Below, piece by piece: positions 10,601 through 19,600 of a DNA stretch of 64,000 bases. Below the pieces are notes generated by a model. That model was not told the origin of the DNA, searched no databases, and worked only from the letters and a program-made list of their open reading frames with translations. The DNA is taken from contig OZ038435.1 of NCBI GenBank assembly GCA_964036275.1, positions 124,001 to 188,000 on the forward strand, read 5' to 3'. The stretch's first letter is position 1. Every line of letters starts with the position of its first letter. The position numbers were made by a program, and so were the translations under genes. The stretch comes from Litoditis marina (taxonomy: Eukaryota; Nematoda; Chromadorea; Rhabditida; Rhabditidae).

Positions 10601-12169
10601 ATTGCATGTCAAGATGGGTACATGCGGCACAGTGTAGAAATGATATGCGAACAACGAAATAAATGTCAATACAACTATAGACGCGAAGTACTGTTTGATC
10701 ACATCCATACGGAGTTGTGCATTCACATCATCCACGGTAACATTACAATAGGCCAAATCACGATACTGAAAAAACCCACGCTTCTGAGATGTATCAAAGA
10801 AACTCTCTTTTACACACGCGAAACAATGCCGAAAACTTTCTACAATGAGCGATGCAATCAAATGGGATCGTGTGACTCCTCCGATATTTGCGACAACATG
10901 CAGTCTGATACAATTGTACCCGAATTGGAAGATGCACGATTCTACCCGGGATATTCAGCATGCGAAAGGACTTGTGGCGGGCTATGGTGCTTCTGTTTAC
11001 TTCCTTGGAATGCATGTACGTTCTACCGACTAGCGCATGTTCCACTCACGACAAATCCATTTCATGTATTTCAATGTACCCACTGGCAGCCGCAAATACC
11101 AGTGGAAATTCATCTGACCATGATGGGCAATCGAACTCAAGGCAATGTGACACTACTTCCCTACGTGAAAACTGAACTGAATGAACTGAAATTGACAGTA
11201 ATATCGTTCACACCCCCCTATGAACCGTCCATTGATCGACGCTTTGCAACCACCAAAAATGAAGCCATCATACCTAACTACTACAGTTTCCCAGTGGAAT
11301 GCCACAATGCAAGTCAATCTCTCAATGCGTTCCACACCTGCCACAATACTGTCATGTGCGCATGTCACCCCAGTAACGATCCGCCATCTTGTCAATGCCC
11401 AGGTGAATCTTTCGCGCAACTGAGAAGTGAACAGGACAATGTAATGCCACTCCACACACCATACCTGACGCTATACAACACTTCCAACGACATATTTGCG
11501 GAATCGGTACGGACAGAAATGACGGTTGTAATTGAATCAGACATAATCATAGACAGTGCTGAATATGTTGTAGACATACCATGTAACATTTCCGCAACCA
11601 ATCTCACTGGATGTTACAACTGCTTGCTTGGTAGTCGCACAACTTTCTCGTGTACAACTTCAAAAAATGCGTGGGTAACAGTCAGCTGCGGGCGTCAGGT
11701 CTTTCCAATTGAATGTCGACCAGAAACTACGGAGAGCGTTACAACGCTCGTGTTCGATCATTCTTTCGTTGAGGTCAATTGCCAAACTACCTGTGGCGGA
11801 AAATTGGTAACCATCCCACTTACTGGTACTCTAGTGTATCACGCTAACCACGCGCCCATCTCAGTATTCGATTACAACAATGACACCACCCGAAAACCAA
11901 CTCCGTTCGATTGGTTTGATGGCGATATCAACTTTCCCGACTTGAAGCCATTTCTATCTGTACTGCGGGACCACTGGCAGCTTGCACTGACCGCTCTTGG
12001 TGGCTTGGCTACCATTGTCTCCCTCACCTACTTGTACGGACCAATCGTAATTTACTACGTGCTGAAGTGTTTCATCGACTCCGTCTTCCTTCTCATTAAG
12101 CTTGTAATTTCTGTAATACAAAACTGTGTATCTGCTATTCATGACGCTTTGACTTCCCCCCGCCATTGA
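7625..12169 (+). CDS. pol-env: BEL RNase H, integrase and envelope-like polyprotein (1514 residues)
   Basis: The frame continues directly after the TGA. RNase H: acidic residues in VFSDAS (start), PRLELVS and VVSDSK. Integrase: an HHCC zinc site (HQHSENAHCG ... CVTCQK, about 325-375) and a core with GTDFIGPW, RSDNGTN and the glutamate in GGAWERL. A DUF5641-type region spans about 610-700. From about residue 790 comes an envelope-like part: a signal-like segment (about 793-813), a short Cys-rich ectodomain, a membrane segment (about 910-935), a second hydrophobic segment (about 978-996), then a long Cys-rich ectodomain with GCYNC at about 1329 and a membrane anchor at about 1453-1480. This two-part layout resembles phlebovirus Gn/Gc, and the second part the class II fusion-protein-like envelope known from nematode BEL elements. 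It is fused to Pol without a start of its own; release by splicing or cleavage is inferred only. Confidence 0.92.
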   Translation: MFSDASKAATAACVYLKNPEANAISSLISGKVKLSPVRKSLSTPRLELVSILLGMRLTETVVKAIGMTQLSINVVSDSKIALAWLKYKRKLPTFVANQVDRITKLQHELKKQQHKVNLFHVLTDYNPADLGTRGATKDEINQSDWVQGPRWLVLNHKPPWPLTPIDDISEEENYIDTRENTSKVCLQIEEPTTEQTESFLDLSKYSSYKRVLRVMARIGKGLHHWVTKTNANRLEPISLNVIQRFTPNAIIDSSDMINSEMIILRTEHKQSDTTTLQQRFRDKTVFRDLNGILRFRSRLQNSALSFDTQNPIFIEKNSELARLLLLHQHSENAHCGKNQILTLLRQKYWIPQPSAAVRKILQSCVTCQKVQGLPFGAPIMPSLPSDRVNQTKPFENTGTDFIGPWTSKEGNKMYVCLYTCLTTRAVHLEVVEDLTAKAFLHSFIRFVSRRGVPKLIRSDNGTNYTLGEKVVKLLFEENESNDKSLMSYCAENNIQWIFNPPSAPWMGGAWERLVGSVKRALQKMMGKKRLTFIEMTTVMTKIEAIINTRPLTKIDPTDLQSYPIRPVDFLTTNLTYSLPLCTQSQSCDDHDYHDETIQSVEQVREALSSSEAMASTFWMRWNTEYLTALRDIHKKQLKQGRHKARNIPEVGEIVLVEHDMIPRGCWSYGRITEIKRSSEQLVRSAVVRMPSGTVLHRPINKLFPLEIRSVLESARLASDNHTDSHQPSSDCQQRSPDLDKTSNTAQTEPTPLPNRVQPPRTSKTNAYRFVEEFERSLDDDPSAHMLHLTNNVPNKFTIITLLTLSMLLSNTASAFTTEKLVTCKTGTVTVRPGKFNFLLCFDDTCRNFASNHTSLIYQLPATPLNYWTNVTVQTPITRDTTLCAPPDYCTSSSTLLSKALLGNPYCWPVGAIVSATIFLYIAALLALIACWLVRWPLTRTRVNNDNDEERPTAPIPKDTTPQFCLRSFQPMPLVRPSTIMSCLSICTLFSLTIACQDGYMRHSVEMICEQRNKCQYNYRREVLFDHIHTELCIHIIHGNITIGQITILKKPTLLRCIKETLFYTRETMPKTFYNERCNQMGSCDSSDICDNMQSDTIVPELEDARFYPGYSACERTCGGLWCFCLLPWNACTFYRLAHVPLTTNPFHVFQCTHWQPQIPVEIHLTMMGNRTQGNVTLLPYVKTELNELKLTVISFTPPYEPSIDRRFATTKNEAIIPNYYSFPVECHNASQSLNAFHTCHNTVMCACHPSNDPPSCQCPGESFAQLRSEQDNVMPLHTPYLTLYNTSNDIFAESVRTEMTVVIESDIIIDSAEYVVDIPCNISATNLTGCYNCLLGSRTTFSCTTSKNAWVTVSCGRQVFPIECRPETTESVTTLVFDHSFVEVNCQTTCGGKLVTIPLTGTLVYHANHAPISVFDYNNDTTRKPTPFDWFDGDINFPDLKPFLSVLRDHWQLALTALGGLATIVSLTYLYGPIVIYYVLKCFIDSVFLLIKLVISVIQNCVSAIHDALTSPRH

Positions 12170-12243
12170 TTCACAAAAAGCGGAGCAGCTGAACTTTCGA
12201 GGGCAGACGACACAGCTGTGATTGTTTTTATCCCCCAACACCT

Positions 12244-12250
12244 TATATAA
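12244..12250 (+). promoter_or_regulatory. TATA-like box before the accessory gene
   Basis: TATATAA lies 47 nt before the ATG at 12297, and a pyrimidine-rich TCTCTCACTC stretch about 25-30 nt downstream could serve as initiator. This would let the accessory gene be transcribed separately from the genomic RNA. The motif is short and AT-rich, so this is a suggestion. Confidence 0.35.
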
Positions 12251-12296
12251 TCTTCCACGCCTTCCCATAATCTCTCACTCTCCACCAAACGACAGC

Positions 12297-12984
12297 ATGG
12301 ACACCCTTGATGACCTGGACGAGGAAATTGCCAACTGCCAAGCATCTGACCGTGATGTGTTGTTGGACACCGTCCGCGACAATCAGCATGACGTGTCTAT
12401 CTTACGCGAAGCGATTACTCGAATCGAAAACAAGGTAGAGCAGCTGGCCGACATGTTGAACACCCTCCTTGCACGGTCCGCCCCAAAAAGCAACTGCATC
12501 TTCTGTCCGGTGAGCATTTTACCACCCATTCCTTTTCTGTTTCTAGCAGTTGGTTAGTCTGTACCGTTGTTTCATTGCCTACTTTTCATTCCCTTTCACA
12601 ATACCATTGTTCTGAACTCACAAAACGGTACCTTTCGACGACGTATCAGTTTCCTCCCATCGTTTGATGTAAATGTTCACTGCTATCCGAATAGTCGTAG
12701 AATGATGTTCGCTTGCACCACGCCATCCCCTCACACTTGCTCTTTTCTAGGTGGAGCTAAACCTGGATGCTCACCCATCGTTCAGGTGCCCCACGTACCG
12801 TGATCCCTTGTCCCGCGCTATCCAACTGGAACGTGCCCATCTCTGTTCTCAATGCCTACGACCTCTGCATGACACACCCTGTACCGTCAACTGCTCCAAT
12901 TGCAGAGGGCCCCACAATGTACTCATCTGCACACAAAAAGGTGGTCATGGACCGGGACCGTCCCGAAAGCGAAAGTACTGGTGA
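12297..12984 (+). CDS. spliced zinc-knuckle accessory protein of the BEL element (148 residues)
   Basis: Exon 1 is 12297-12509 (71 codons), intron 12510-12750 (GTGAGC...TTTTCTAG), exon 2 12751-12984 ending in TGA; the junction is in phase. Residues about 1-60 are acidic and helical with a probable coiled coil (ILREAITRIENKVEQLADML). The second half has paired cysteines: CIFC at about 68, LCSQCLRPLHDTPC, and CSNCRGPHNVLIC. It ends in the basic GPSRKRKYW, which could act as a nuclear signal. Cysteine spacing and the CxFC, CxxCL...H...C and CxxC...H..L.C pattern match the Gag knuckles of the same element (5251-5440), and both proteins contain LDDLDEEI, so it probably arose from a duplicated Gag segment. 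A role in RNA binding or expression control is inferred. It lies between the envelope stop and the 3' LTR, where accessory genes of complex retroviruses sit. Confidence 0.72.
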
Positions 12985-13348
12985 GCAAATGCCTCTTTTC
13001 ATCCCCAATCATAATTGAAGTAGCGTATGTTTACTACATTCCCTCACTAACTCACAAATACCGTACTTTTGTTTTCTTTCGCCCTCGCACTTCAATGTAT
13101 AGTACTTCTGTCCGCCTCCAGATGTCCACTCGCCTTTTCGTCCTGCCCCGTCGCCCGCCGCCCGCCGCACCGATCGTCTGCCCTCGCTCCGTCATTCGCC
13201 TTCCGTCAGCCACCGTCCGCCAGCCTTTCTTTTTGTCCGCCCCACCCATCATAGTTTACAATTTTCACATTTGTTTCCCTTTTACAAACCTTTGTTCTCC
13301 TATGTATTATGGTAGTAAACACCTTCTCCCCTCGCCCTGCGGCCGCAG
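12985..13348 (+). other. BEL 3' untranslated region
   Basis: Pyrimidine- and C-rich stretch (CGCCCGCCGCCCGCCGCACC) with no supported protein. A frame open from 12900 to 13514 overlaps exon 2 of the accessory gene and runs into the LTR, so I do not accept it. There is no obvious polypurine tract next to the LTR at 13349. Confidence 0.5.
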
Positions 13349-13574
13349 TGTCGCACGCTTCCCCATTTTGCGATTCCTTGCTTCCCCATTTGCGATTCCT
13401 CGCTTTGTTTTTGTCTCACAGCTGTCTACAGCTGTTCGGTTTCTTGTATTGTATCATCTGCATTCACACTATTTAAACAGTTCCGCCAGTAAATTAACGG
13501 AGTTCCCATTGTAAAGACATCGATAATAAACCAGTTTAAACCCAACGATTGTTGAAGAGGTAGTGGTTGCTACA
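13349..13574 (+). repeat. 3' LTR of the BEL element
   Basis: 226 bp, equal to the 5' LTR except for one base. It is followed by CGCGG, the target duplication that also precedes 3601. It is duplicated at 22300-22525. Confidence 0.92.
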
Positions 13575-13747
13575 CGCGGTTTCTCTAAGATTAACGAATA
13601 TCATAAGATCACAATAGTTTGATTACTTTGACAGTATAATAACATCAGTAGACGAGTTTCAGATAATAACATAGGTTGTGGTAACCTATTAGATAGAACA
13701 TAACAGAGTGGATAGGTCAGCCCTTTATATCGCATTACATAGTTATA
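13575..13747. other. host spacer between the two LTR elements
   Basis: 173 bp of unique sequence between the BEL target duplication (CGCGG) and the TTATA target duplication of the Gag-only element. No gene. It is duplicated at 22526-22698. Confidence 0.7.
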
Positions 13748-14068
13748 GTTACGAACGGAAATTCGTGTAAATAGTCAAAAGGCAAAAACAAAGGTAATAA
13801 TGTGGTAGAAAACCACTATGGACAGAACAAAAGAATGTGACTTTACTTTATATAGAAACAGAATACAAAAATACTACAAAGGAGACACGGAAAAACCCCA
13901 CCCGAGACTAGAAAACAAACACCAAGAGACAAGAAGTAACTTAAAACTACAGACCGCCTGTCTAAATTGCCTCAGCCGTGATATTGCACCAGGCGTTGAC
14001 TGTGACGACATTACGTACTACATTATTGCAACGACGGTAATAAATAAACACAATCCAATATCCGAACA
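13748..14068 (-). repeat. 3' LTR of the Gag-only element
   Basis: 321 bp. It matches 25529-25849 with three substitutions that I can see (two near 13757, one near 14037). Directly to its right is a G/C-rich GGGGGCCC stretch that could be the polypurine-tract region. Confidence 0.88.
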
Positions 14069-14148
14069 TCCCCGGGGGCCCGGATGCCTGGTCCCACAGG
14101 CATAAGTAAGCAAGAACATGATAGAAAACGATGAAATGCACATGAGTA

Positions 14149-16146
14149 TCAATATCTTCTCTTCATATTCCGAAATGTCATTCTTCGCGGATGGTATTCT
14201 TGCACGGGATTCTTCTTCTGGATAATTCTCGCCGACTGGGATCTGAACGTCACCCCATTGTCAGGATCTTCTTTCCTCTGGTCTTCTTTGAACTCTCGGA
14301 CGACTCTCGATGCAAAACTTTCCTTTTTCGGCTCTTCTCTCACGACGTCCGAACTTCGAACATACACTCCAGGCGGAACAGGTTTCGGGACTTCTCCAGC
14401 CCAGCAATACTGAGCAATGTGTCCAAGGCCATTGCACTTGAAACATCTTCTCTCCTCCTTCTGTGTTGATCTCACATCATCACTCGCTTTGAAAGGCGTA
14501 CCAACTATCTTGTCGGTAGACATGTCATTGCGGTAGAACCTTTTGTCCGGCAATGAACTCCGATTCCTATCCATACGTAATGCGAGTCGCTTCACTTCTT
14601 CATACGTTTGACTTTCCTCGGAATCCTCCAACGCATTCACCAAATGTACAGCTTCTCGCCAATGTCGTAGTTGCTGGTACAGTATATCAGCTCGCGTCAT
14701 TGACAGAGCCCTATCTGACAGCTGTGGGTAAGCCTTTCCAGTGAGCAATTCCAGTCTCACACAAAATTTTGCCACAGATTCATCCCTTGACTTGCACAGA
14801 CTTCTCACACTTGCTATTGCCTTCAACGTCTCAATTCTTCCTGCCTCGTTCATTCTCAACTTCATGGCCCACACTAGCCGGTCAAACGATCCTTCTCTGT
14901 CTTCCCTTTTCAGAATCTTGAAATGATCTCTTGCCGATCCAGTCAGTTTCTCCACTAACATATCCCTCAGGTGATCGTCTCTCCACACTTCCTTAGGATA
15001 CCTGATCAGAAAAGATTTCACATATGCTGACCATGGCTGACAGCCATCCCCACTGAAATTACCAATGGGCGGTGCAGCTTGCGATCTCATGAACTCATAC
15101 ATCATCGACTTCTGCGAATTTCCCTCGCGTGTCTGCAAAAGATCACGCCCCAGAGGTTGATCACTCTGTCCGACATATGTTCTGCCATGGTTGCTTCTCT
15201 GATCACCGAACCAATCCAAATCATGTTGTGATAGAATACAGTCGCCACCACTATCCCTTTCTCTCATTTGATTTTCCTTCCAGTTGTTCACTTTATCTCT
15301 GCTTCCTTGTACAACGGACCCTGTTATCAACACTGATCCCACTGTACTCCCGTTGCTAGACCTCCCATAGCCATCTATCGATCTTCCTTGCTTCACCCTA
15401 TTGAATCGCTCCATAAGCACATCAAAATCTTCATCCTTCACACTTGACTTCTCGCCATCCCCACTTGTCACATTAACAGATGAGTTCTTTTCCATGCTTT
15501 CCAATTGCTTCTTCTCAAGCTCTTCACATCTCATAACTCTGTTGACACACTTCTCAACAACCAAACTTTGATCACAGTCCAAAGTAGAACACACACTATT
15601 CAACACAGCTTCCTTGACACTCACTGTATCAACCACATCCGCTTCACTACATCCCAACACGTGGCAAATTTCTTGTACAATTGCTCCACTATCAGTTGCC
15701 AAAGCCACCAGGTCCTTGACGTCTCCTGCTGTTGTGATGTTTGCACGTTTCAAAGTATTCTGGAATTCTTCGTCAACCTCTCGTGTTTCATTGTACTTGG
15801 TTCCAACCACCATGTTGACCAACTTCTCCAATCCTGCTGCTTCTCTGCGAATGTCCATCATTGCATCCTCCCTTTGTGTTCCCAATCTTGTATGCTTGCT
15901 TATCTCCTTCTCAGCATACATCACAATTCGCTTCACCGACTTCAATATCACTGCTTCCATTCCCTTTGCTTGAACCTCAGTCTCATGTACACTGTCTGCC
16001 TCTCTGGGCTCCCTAGGCGCACCTCTTTCGACTGTTCCACTTCTTCCTGACAATCCTGACACACTGTTCCCATTCTCCATTGCAGTGTGTAAATCGTTCT
16101 TGTTTCCTTGTCCACTCATGCTTGTGCTGTTGTTCACTGTACCCAT
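14149..16146 (-). CDS. gag: Gag-like protein with CCHC zinc knuckle (665 residues)
   Basis: Nucleocapsid-type protein of the Gag-only element. The first about 60 residues are Ser/Asn/Gly-rich, and about 60-220 are helical and charged. A capsid-like block at about 355-480 has PIGNFSGDGCQPWSAYV, a KLTGSARDHF segment and further helices, as in Ty3/Gypsy Gag. One CX2CX4HX4C knuckle, CFKCNGLGHIAQYC, lies at about 563-577, and a basic tail ends in NMKRRY. The start is the first ATG after the leader. The frame is fully open and identical in both copies, which argues that the protein is or was recently selected. There is no protease DTG/DSG box and no RT motif in any frame between the LTRs. Confidence 0.85.
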   Translation of the reverse strand: MGTVNNSTSMSGQGNKNDLHTAMENGNSVSGLSGRSGTVERGAPREPREADSVHETEVQAKGMEAVILKSVKRIVMYAEKEISKHTRLGTQREDAMMDIRREAAGLEKLVNMVVGTKYNETREVDEEFQNTLKRANITTAGDVKDLVALATDSGAIVQEICHVLGCSEADVVDTVSVKEAVLNSVCSTLDCDQSLVVEKCVNRVMRCEELEKKQLESMEKNSSVNVTSGDGEKSSVKDEDFDVLMERFNRVKQGRSIDGYGRSSNGSTVGSVLITGSVVQGSRDKVNNWKENQMRERDSGGDCILSQHDLDWFGDQRSNHGRTYVGQSDQPLGRDLLQTREGNSQKSMMYEFMRSQAAPPIGNFSGDGCQPWSAYVKSFLIRYPKEVWRDDHLRDMLVEKLTGSARDHFKILKREDREGSFDRLVWAMKLRMNEAGRIETLKAIASVRSLCKSRDESVAKFCVRLELLTGKAYPQLSDRALSMTRADILYQQLRHWREAVHLVNALEDSEESQTYEEVKRLALRMDRNRSSLPDKRFYRNDMSTDKIVGTPFKASDDVRSTQKEERRCFKCNGLGHIAQYCWAGEVPKPVPPGVYVRSSDVVREEPKKESFASRVVREFKEDQRKEDPDNGVTFRSQSARIIQKKNPVQEYHPRRMTFRNMKRRY

Positions 16147-16355
16147 TGATTTCTGTCGTCCACGAATAAATTCTTCAAATTATTTGTGAATGTTGTCTCC
16201 GAGCCGCACGCAATATCACCAAATTGAAAATTTGGGCAGCACTTCCCCTAAGGAAAAGGCTTTACCAGAAATTCAACTGGGTGCTATTACGCGGGGATCG
16301 GCGACAATACTTACGGTAGACTCTCTACCTAGTATTTCACAACAAACTTTTTGAT

Positions 16356-16545
16356 CTGATCGGTTTTACCCACACCAGAAGATGATATTGTTGCTGGTCA
16401 GTTTTACCCACACCAGTAACGACGAATTTCTCTGGTCAGTTTTACCCACACCAGTGACGAAGAATTTCTTTGGTCGGTTTTACCCACACCAGTGACGACG
16501 ATTTTCTCTGATCAGTTTTACCCGCACCAGAGAAAATGAACCAGA
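16356..16545 (-). repeat. five 38-bp repeats in the Gag-only element leader
   Basis: Cores at 16356, 16394, 16432, 16470 and 16508 are spaced exactly 38 bp. Each core reads like CTGGTCAGTTTTACCCACAC plus CAG, and its ends CTGGT and ACCAG are complementary, so each RNA copy could form a small hairpin. They lie between the 5' LTR and the gag start, where packaging signals are usually found. The array is duplicated at 25307-25496. Confidence 0.85.
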
Positions 16546-16560
16546 TATTTTTGCCTAATG

Positions 16561-16577
16561 AGCGGTTCGGCCCCCAA
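16561..16577 (-). other. putative primer-binding site of the Gag-only element
   Basis: On the minus strand TTGGGGGCCGAACCGC directly follows the LTR end at 16578. It begins with the TGG expected opposite a tRNA CCA end. The matching tRNA is not determined. Confidence 0.6.
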
Positions 16578-16611
16578 GTTACGAACGAAAGTTCGTGTAA
16601 ATAGTTAAAAG
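16578..16611 (-). repeat. truncated 5' LTR of the Gag-only element
   Basis: 34 bp that match the inner end of the LTR 25529-25849 (both share GAACGAAAGTTCG, unlike the left LTR), with one substitution. The match stops at 16611, at the duplication joint. Confidence 0.8.
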
Positions 16612-16616
16612 TATCT
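16612..16616. other. joint of the 8,951-bp tandem duplication
   Basis: LTR sequence stops at 16611 and BEL sequence equal to 7665 onward starts at about 16616. The few bases between form a TATCTGTATCTG micro-repeat. There is no long homology between the two parents at the joint, so end joining is more likely than unequal recombination. Confidence 0.8.
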
Positions 16617-19600
16617 GTATCTGAAGAATCCTGAAGCAAATGCTATCAGCAGCTTGATCTCGGGAAAAGTCAAACTCTCCCCAGTACGAAAATCGCTCAG
16701 CACACCACGCCTAGAGTTAGTGTCAATACTTCTCGGAATGCGCTTGACTGAAACAGTAGTCAAAGCTATCGGAATGACCCAGTTATCGATCAACGTCGTA
16801 AGTGACAGCAAAATCGCACTGGCATGGTTGAAATATAAAAGAAAACTTCCCACATTTGTCGCCAATCAAGTTGATAGGATTACAAAACTTCAACATGAAC
16901 TAAAAAAACAACAACACAAAGTCAACCTTTTCCATGTTTTGACCGATTACAACCCAGCCGATCTAGGCACGCGCGGGGCCACGAAAGATGAAATCAATCA
17001 GTCAGACTGGGTACAAGGGCCACGATGGCTAGTACTCAATCACAAACCCCATTGGCCACTCACACCGATCGATGACATTTCCGAGGAAGAAAACTACATT
17101 GACACAAGAGAAAACACATCAAAAGTATGCTTGCAGATTGAGGAGCCTACAACAGAACAGACCGAATCGTTTCTTGACCTATCCAAGTACAGTTCATATA
17201 AACGAGTTCTTCGTGTAATGGCACGTATAGGTAAAGGTTTACACCACTGGGTAACAAAAACAAACGCGAACAGACTTGAGCCGATTTCGTTGAACGTGAT
17301 CCAACGGTTCACGCCCAACGCCATAATAGATTCCAGCGATATGATCAACAGCGAAATGATTATTTTGAGAACAGAACACAAACAATCCGATACCACAACA
17401 CTTCAACAACGATTCCGCGACAAAACAGTCTTCAGAGATCTGAATGGAATCCTCCGATTTCGGTCTCGACTTCAAAACTCAGCTCTGTCTTTCGACACAC
17501 AAAACCCAATTTTCATCGAGAAAAATTCCGAACTTGCCCGCCTTCTCTTGTTACACCAGCACTCGGAAAATGCGCATTGTGGAAAAAATCAGATACTGAC
17601 ACTCCTTCGTCAAAAATATTGGATCCCACAACCAAGCGCCGCAGTTCGAAAGATATTGCAATCATGCGTGACGTGCCAAAAAGTGCAAGGCCTACCCTTT
17701 GGTGCACCCATAATGCCCTCTTTACCTAGCGATCGCGTCAATCAAACAAAGCCGTTCGAAAACACCGGTACTGATTTCATAGGACCATGGACTTCCAAAG
17801 AAGGTAACAAAATGTACGTATGTCTTTACACGTGCCTAACTACAAGAGCCGTACACCTGGAGGTTGTTGAAGACCTCACAGCAAAAGCATTTCTACATTC
17901 GTTCATACGATTTGTATCACGAAGAGGAGTCCCCAAATTGATACGTAGTGACAATGGTACTAACTACACTCTGGGAGAAAAGGTGGTGAAACTTCTGTTT
18001 GAAGAAAATGAATCAAACGACAAATCATTGATGAGTTACTGCGCAGAAAATAACATTCAATGGATTTTCAACCCACCATCAGCTCCATGGATGGGCGGAG
18101 CTTGGGAACGCCTGGTCGGTTCAGTGAAACGCGCTCTTCAAAAAATGATGGGAAAGAAGCGCCTAACATTCATTGAAATGACAACTGTAATGACAAAAAT
18201 TGAAGCGATAATCAATACGAGACCACTCACCAAGATCGATCCCACTGACCTGCAAAGCTACCCCATACGTCCAGTTGACTTTCTCACAACCAATCTAACG
18301 TACTCACTTCCACTCTGCACACAATCACAAAGCTGTGACGATCATGACTACCACGACGAAACGATACAATCTGTAGAACAGGTTAGGGAAGCGCTCTCCT
18401 CCTCAGAAGCAATGGCCAGTACATTTTGGATGCGTTGGAATACTGAATATCTGACGGCACTGCGCGACATTCACAAAAAACAACTCAAGCAAGGTCGACA
18501 CAAAGCCAGAAACATACCCGAAGTGGGCGAGATAGTCCTCGTCGAACATGACATGATCCCACGTGGATGTTGGTCATACGGACGCATAACAGAAATAAAA
18601 AGGAGCTCAGAACAATTGGTACGATCCGCAGTCGTACGTATGCCCTCCGGCACAGTTCTACATCGTCCAATCAATAAACTGTTCCCACTGGAAATTCGTA
18701 GCGTACTGGAGTCCGCCCGCCTAGCATCCGACAATCACACCGATTCTCACCAGCCATCATCAGACTGCCAACAGCGCAGCCCCGATCTCGACAAAACTTC
18801 AAATACCGCACAGACAGAACCAACCCCTCTACCAAATAGAGTGCAACCACCACGGACATCCAAAACGAACGCTTACCGCTTTGTAGAAGAATTCGAACGC
18901 AGCCTAGATGACGACCCATCCGCTCACATGCTACATCTGACTAACAATGTTCCAAACAAGTTCACTATCATAACACTTCTGACGCTATCTATGCTTCTGA
19001 GTAACACAGCCAGTGCATTCACCACCGAAAAGTTAGTCACGTGCAAAACTGGCACCGTGACTGTGAGACCCGGCAAGTTCAACTTTCTGCTGTGCTTTGA
19101 TGATACATGTCGCAATTTCGCCAGCAATCACACGTCGCTCATTTACCAACTTCCAGCCACTCCACTCAACTACTGGACCAACGTTACGGTTCAAACCCCG
19201 ATAACACGAGACACAACTCTGTGCGCACCACCTGACTACTGCACATCTTCCAGTACGTTGCTTTCCAAGGCTCTTCTCGGCAATCCCTACTGCTGGCCCG
19301 TCGGAGCAATTGTTTCAGCAACCATTTTTCTCTACATTGCAGCGCTACTAGCTCTCATCGCCTGCTGGTTGGTTAGATGGCCCCTCACTCGCACACGAGT
19401 TAACAACGACAACGACGAAGAAAGACCGACAGCCCCAATCCCGAAAGATACTACACCTCAGTTTTGTCTTCGCTCGTTCCAGCCTATGCCACTTGTTCGA
19501 CCATCTACAATTATGAGTTGTCTCTCCATCTGTACTCTCTTTTCGCTCACAATTGCATGTCAAGATGGGTACATGCGGCACAGTGTAGAAATGATATGCG

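Larger units (their letters stand above)
3601..13574 (+). mobile_element. BEL/Pao LTR retroelement with envelope-like region, complete copy
   Basis: The 9,974-bp element is bounded by 226-bp LTRs (3601-3826 and 13349-13574, TG...CA) that I find to differ at one base. CGCGG directly precedes the left LTR and directly follows the right one, a 5-bp target duplication. Order: gag, zinc knuckles, aspartyl protease, RT, RNase H, integrase, DUF5641-like region, envelope-like region, accessory spliced gene. This order and the families are those of BEL/Pao (Semotivirus-like) elements of nematodes. The coding region is interrupted near 5075 (frame change) and at 7622-7624 (TGA), so this copy looks defective despite its young LTRs. 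Confidence 0.93.
13748..16611 (-). mobile_element. Gag-only LTR retroelement, first copy, 5' LTR truncated by the duplication joint
   Basis: On the minus strand the order is 5' LTR (only 16611-16578 left), primer-binding site, leader with repeats, gag and 3' LTR (14068-13748). Only about 80 bp separate the gag stop from the 3' LTR, so there is no room for protease, RT or integrase. The complete form is the second copy, 22699-25849 (3,151 bp). TTATA precedes the left LTR and follows the complete right LTR at 25850, giving a 5-bp target duplication. LTR ends read TGTT...TAAC on the coding strand. The element depends on another element for RT and integrase. Confidence 0.85.

Noticed and set aside
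10397..10861. 154-residue minus frame (also 19348-19812)
   Set aside because: Antisense shadow of the envelope-like region, duplicated with it.
12900..13514. 204-residue plus frame (also 21851-22465)
   Set aside because: Overlaps the accessory exon out of frame, translates the C-rich 3' region and runs into the LTR.
13818..14105. 95-residue plus frame (also 22769-23056 and 25599-25919)
   Set aside because: Lies within the LTR of the Gag-only element, antisense to it.
15505..16050. 181-residue plus frame (also 24456-25001)
   Set aside because: Antisense shadow of the Gag-like protein.
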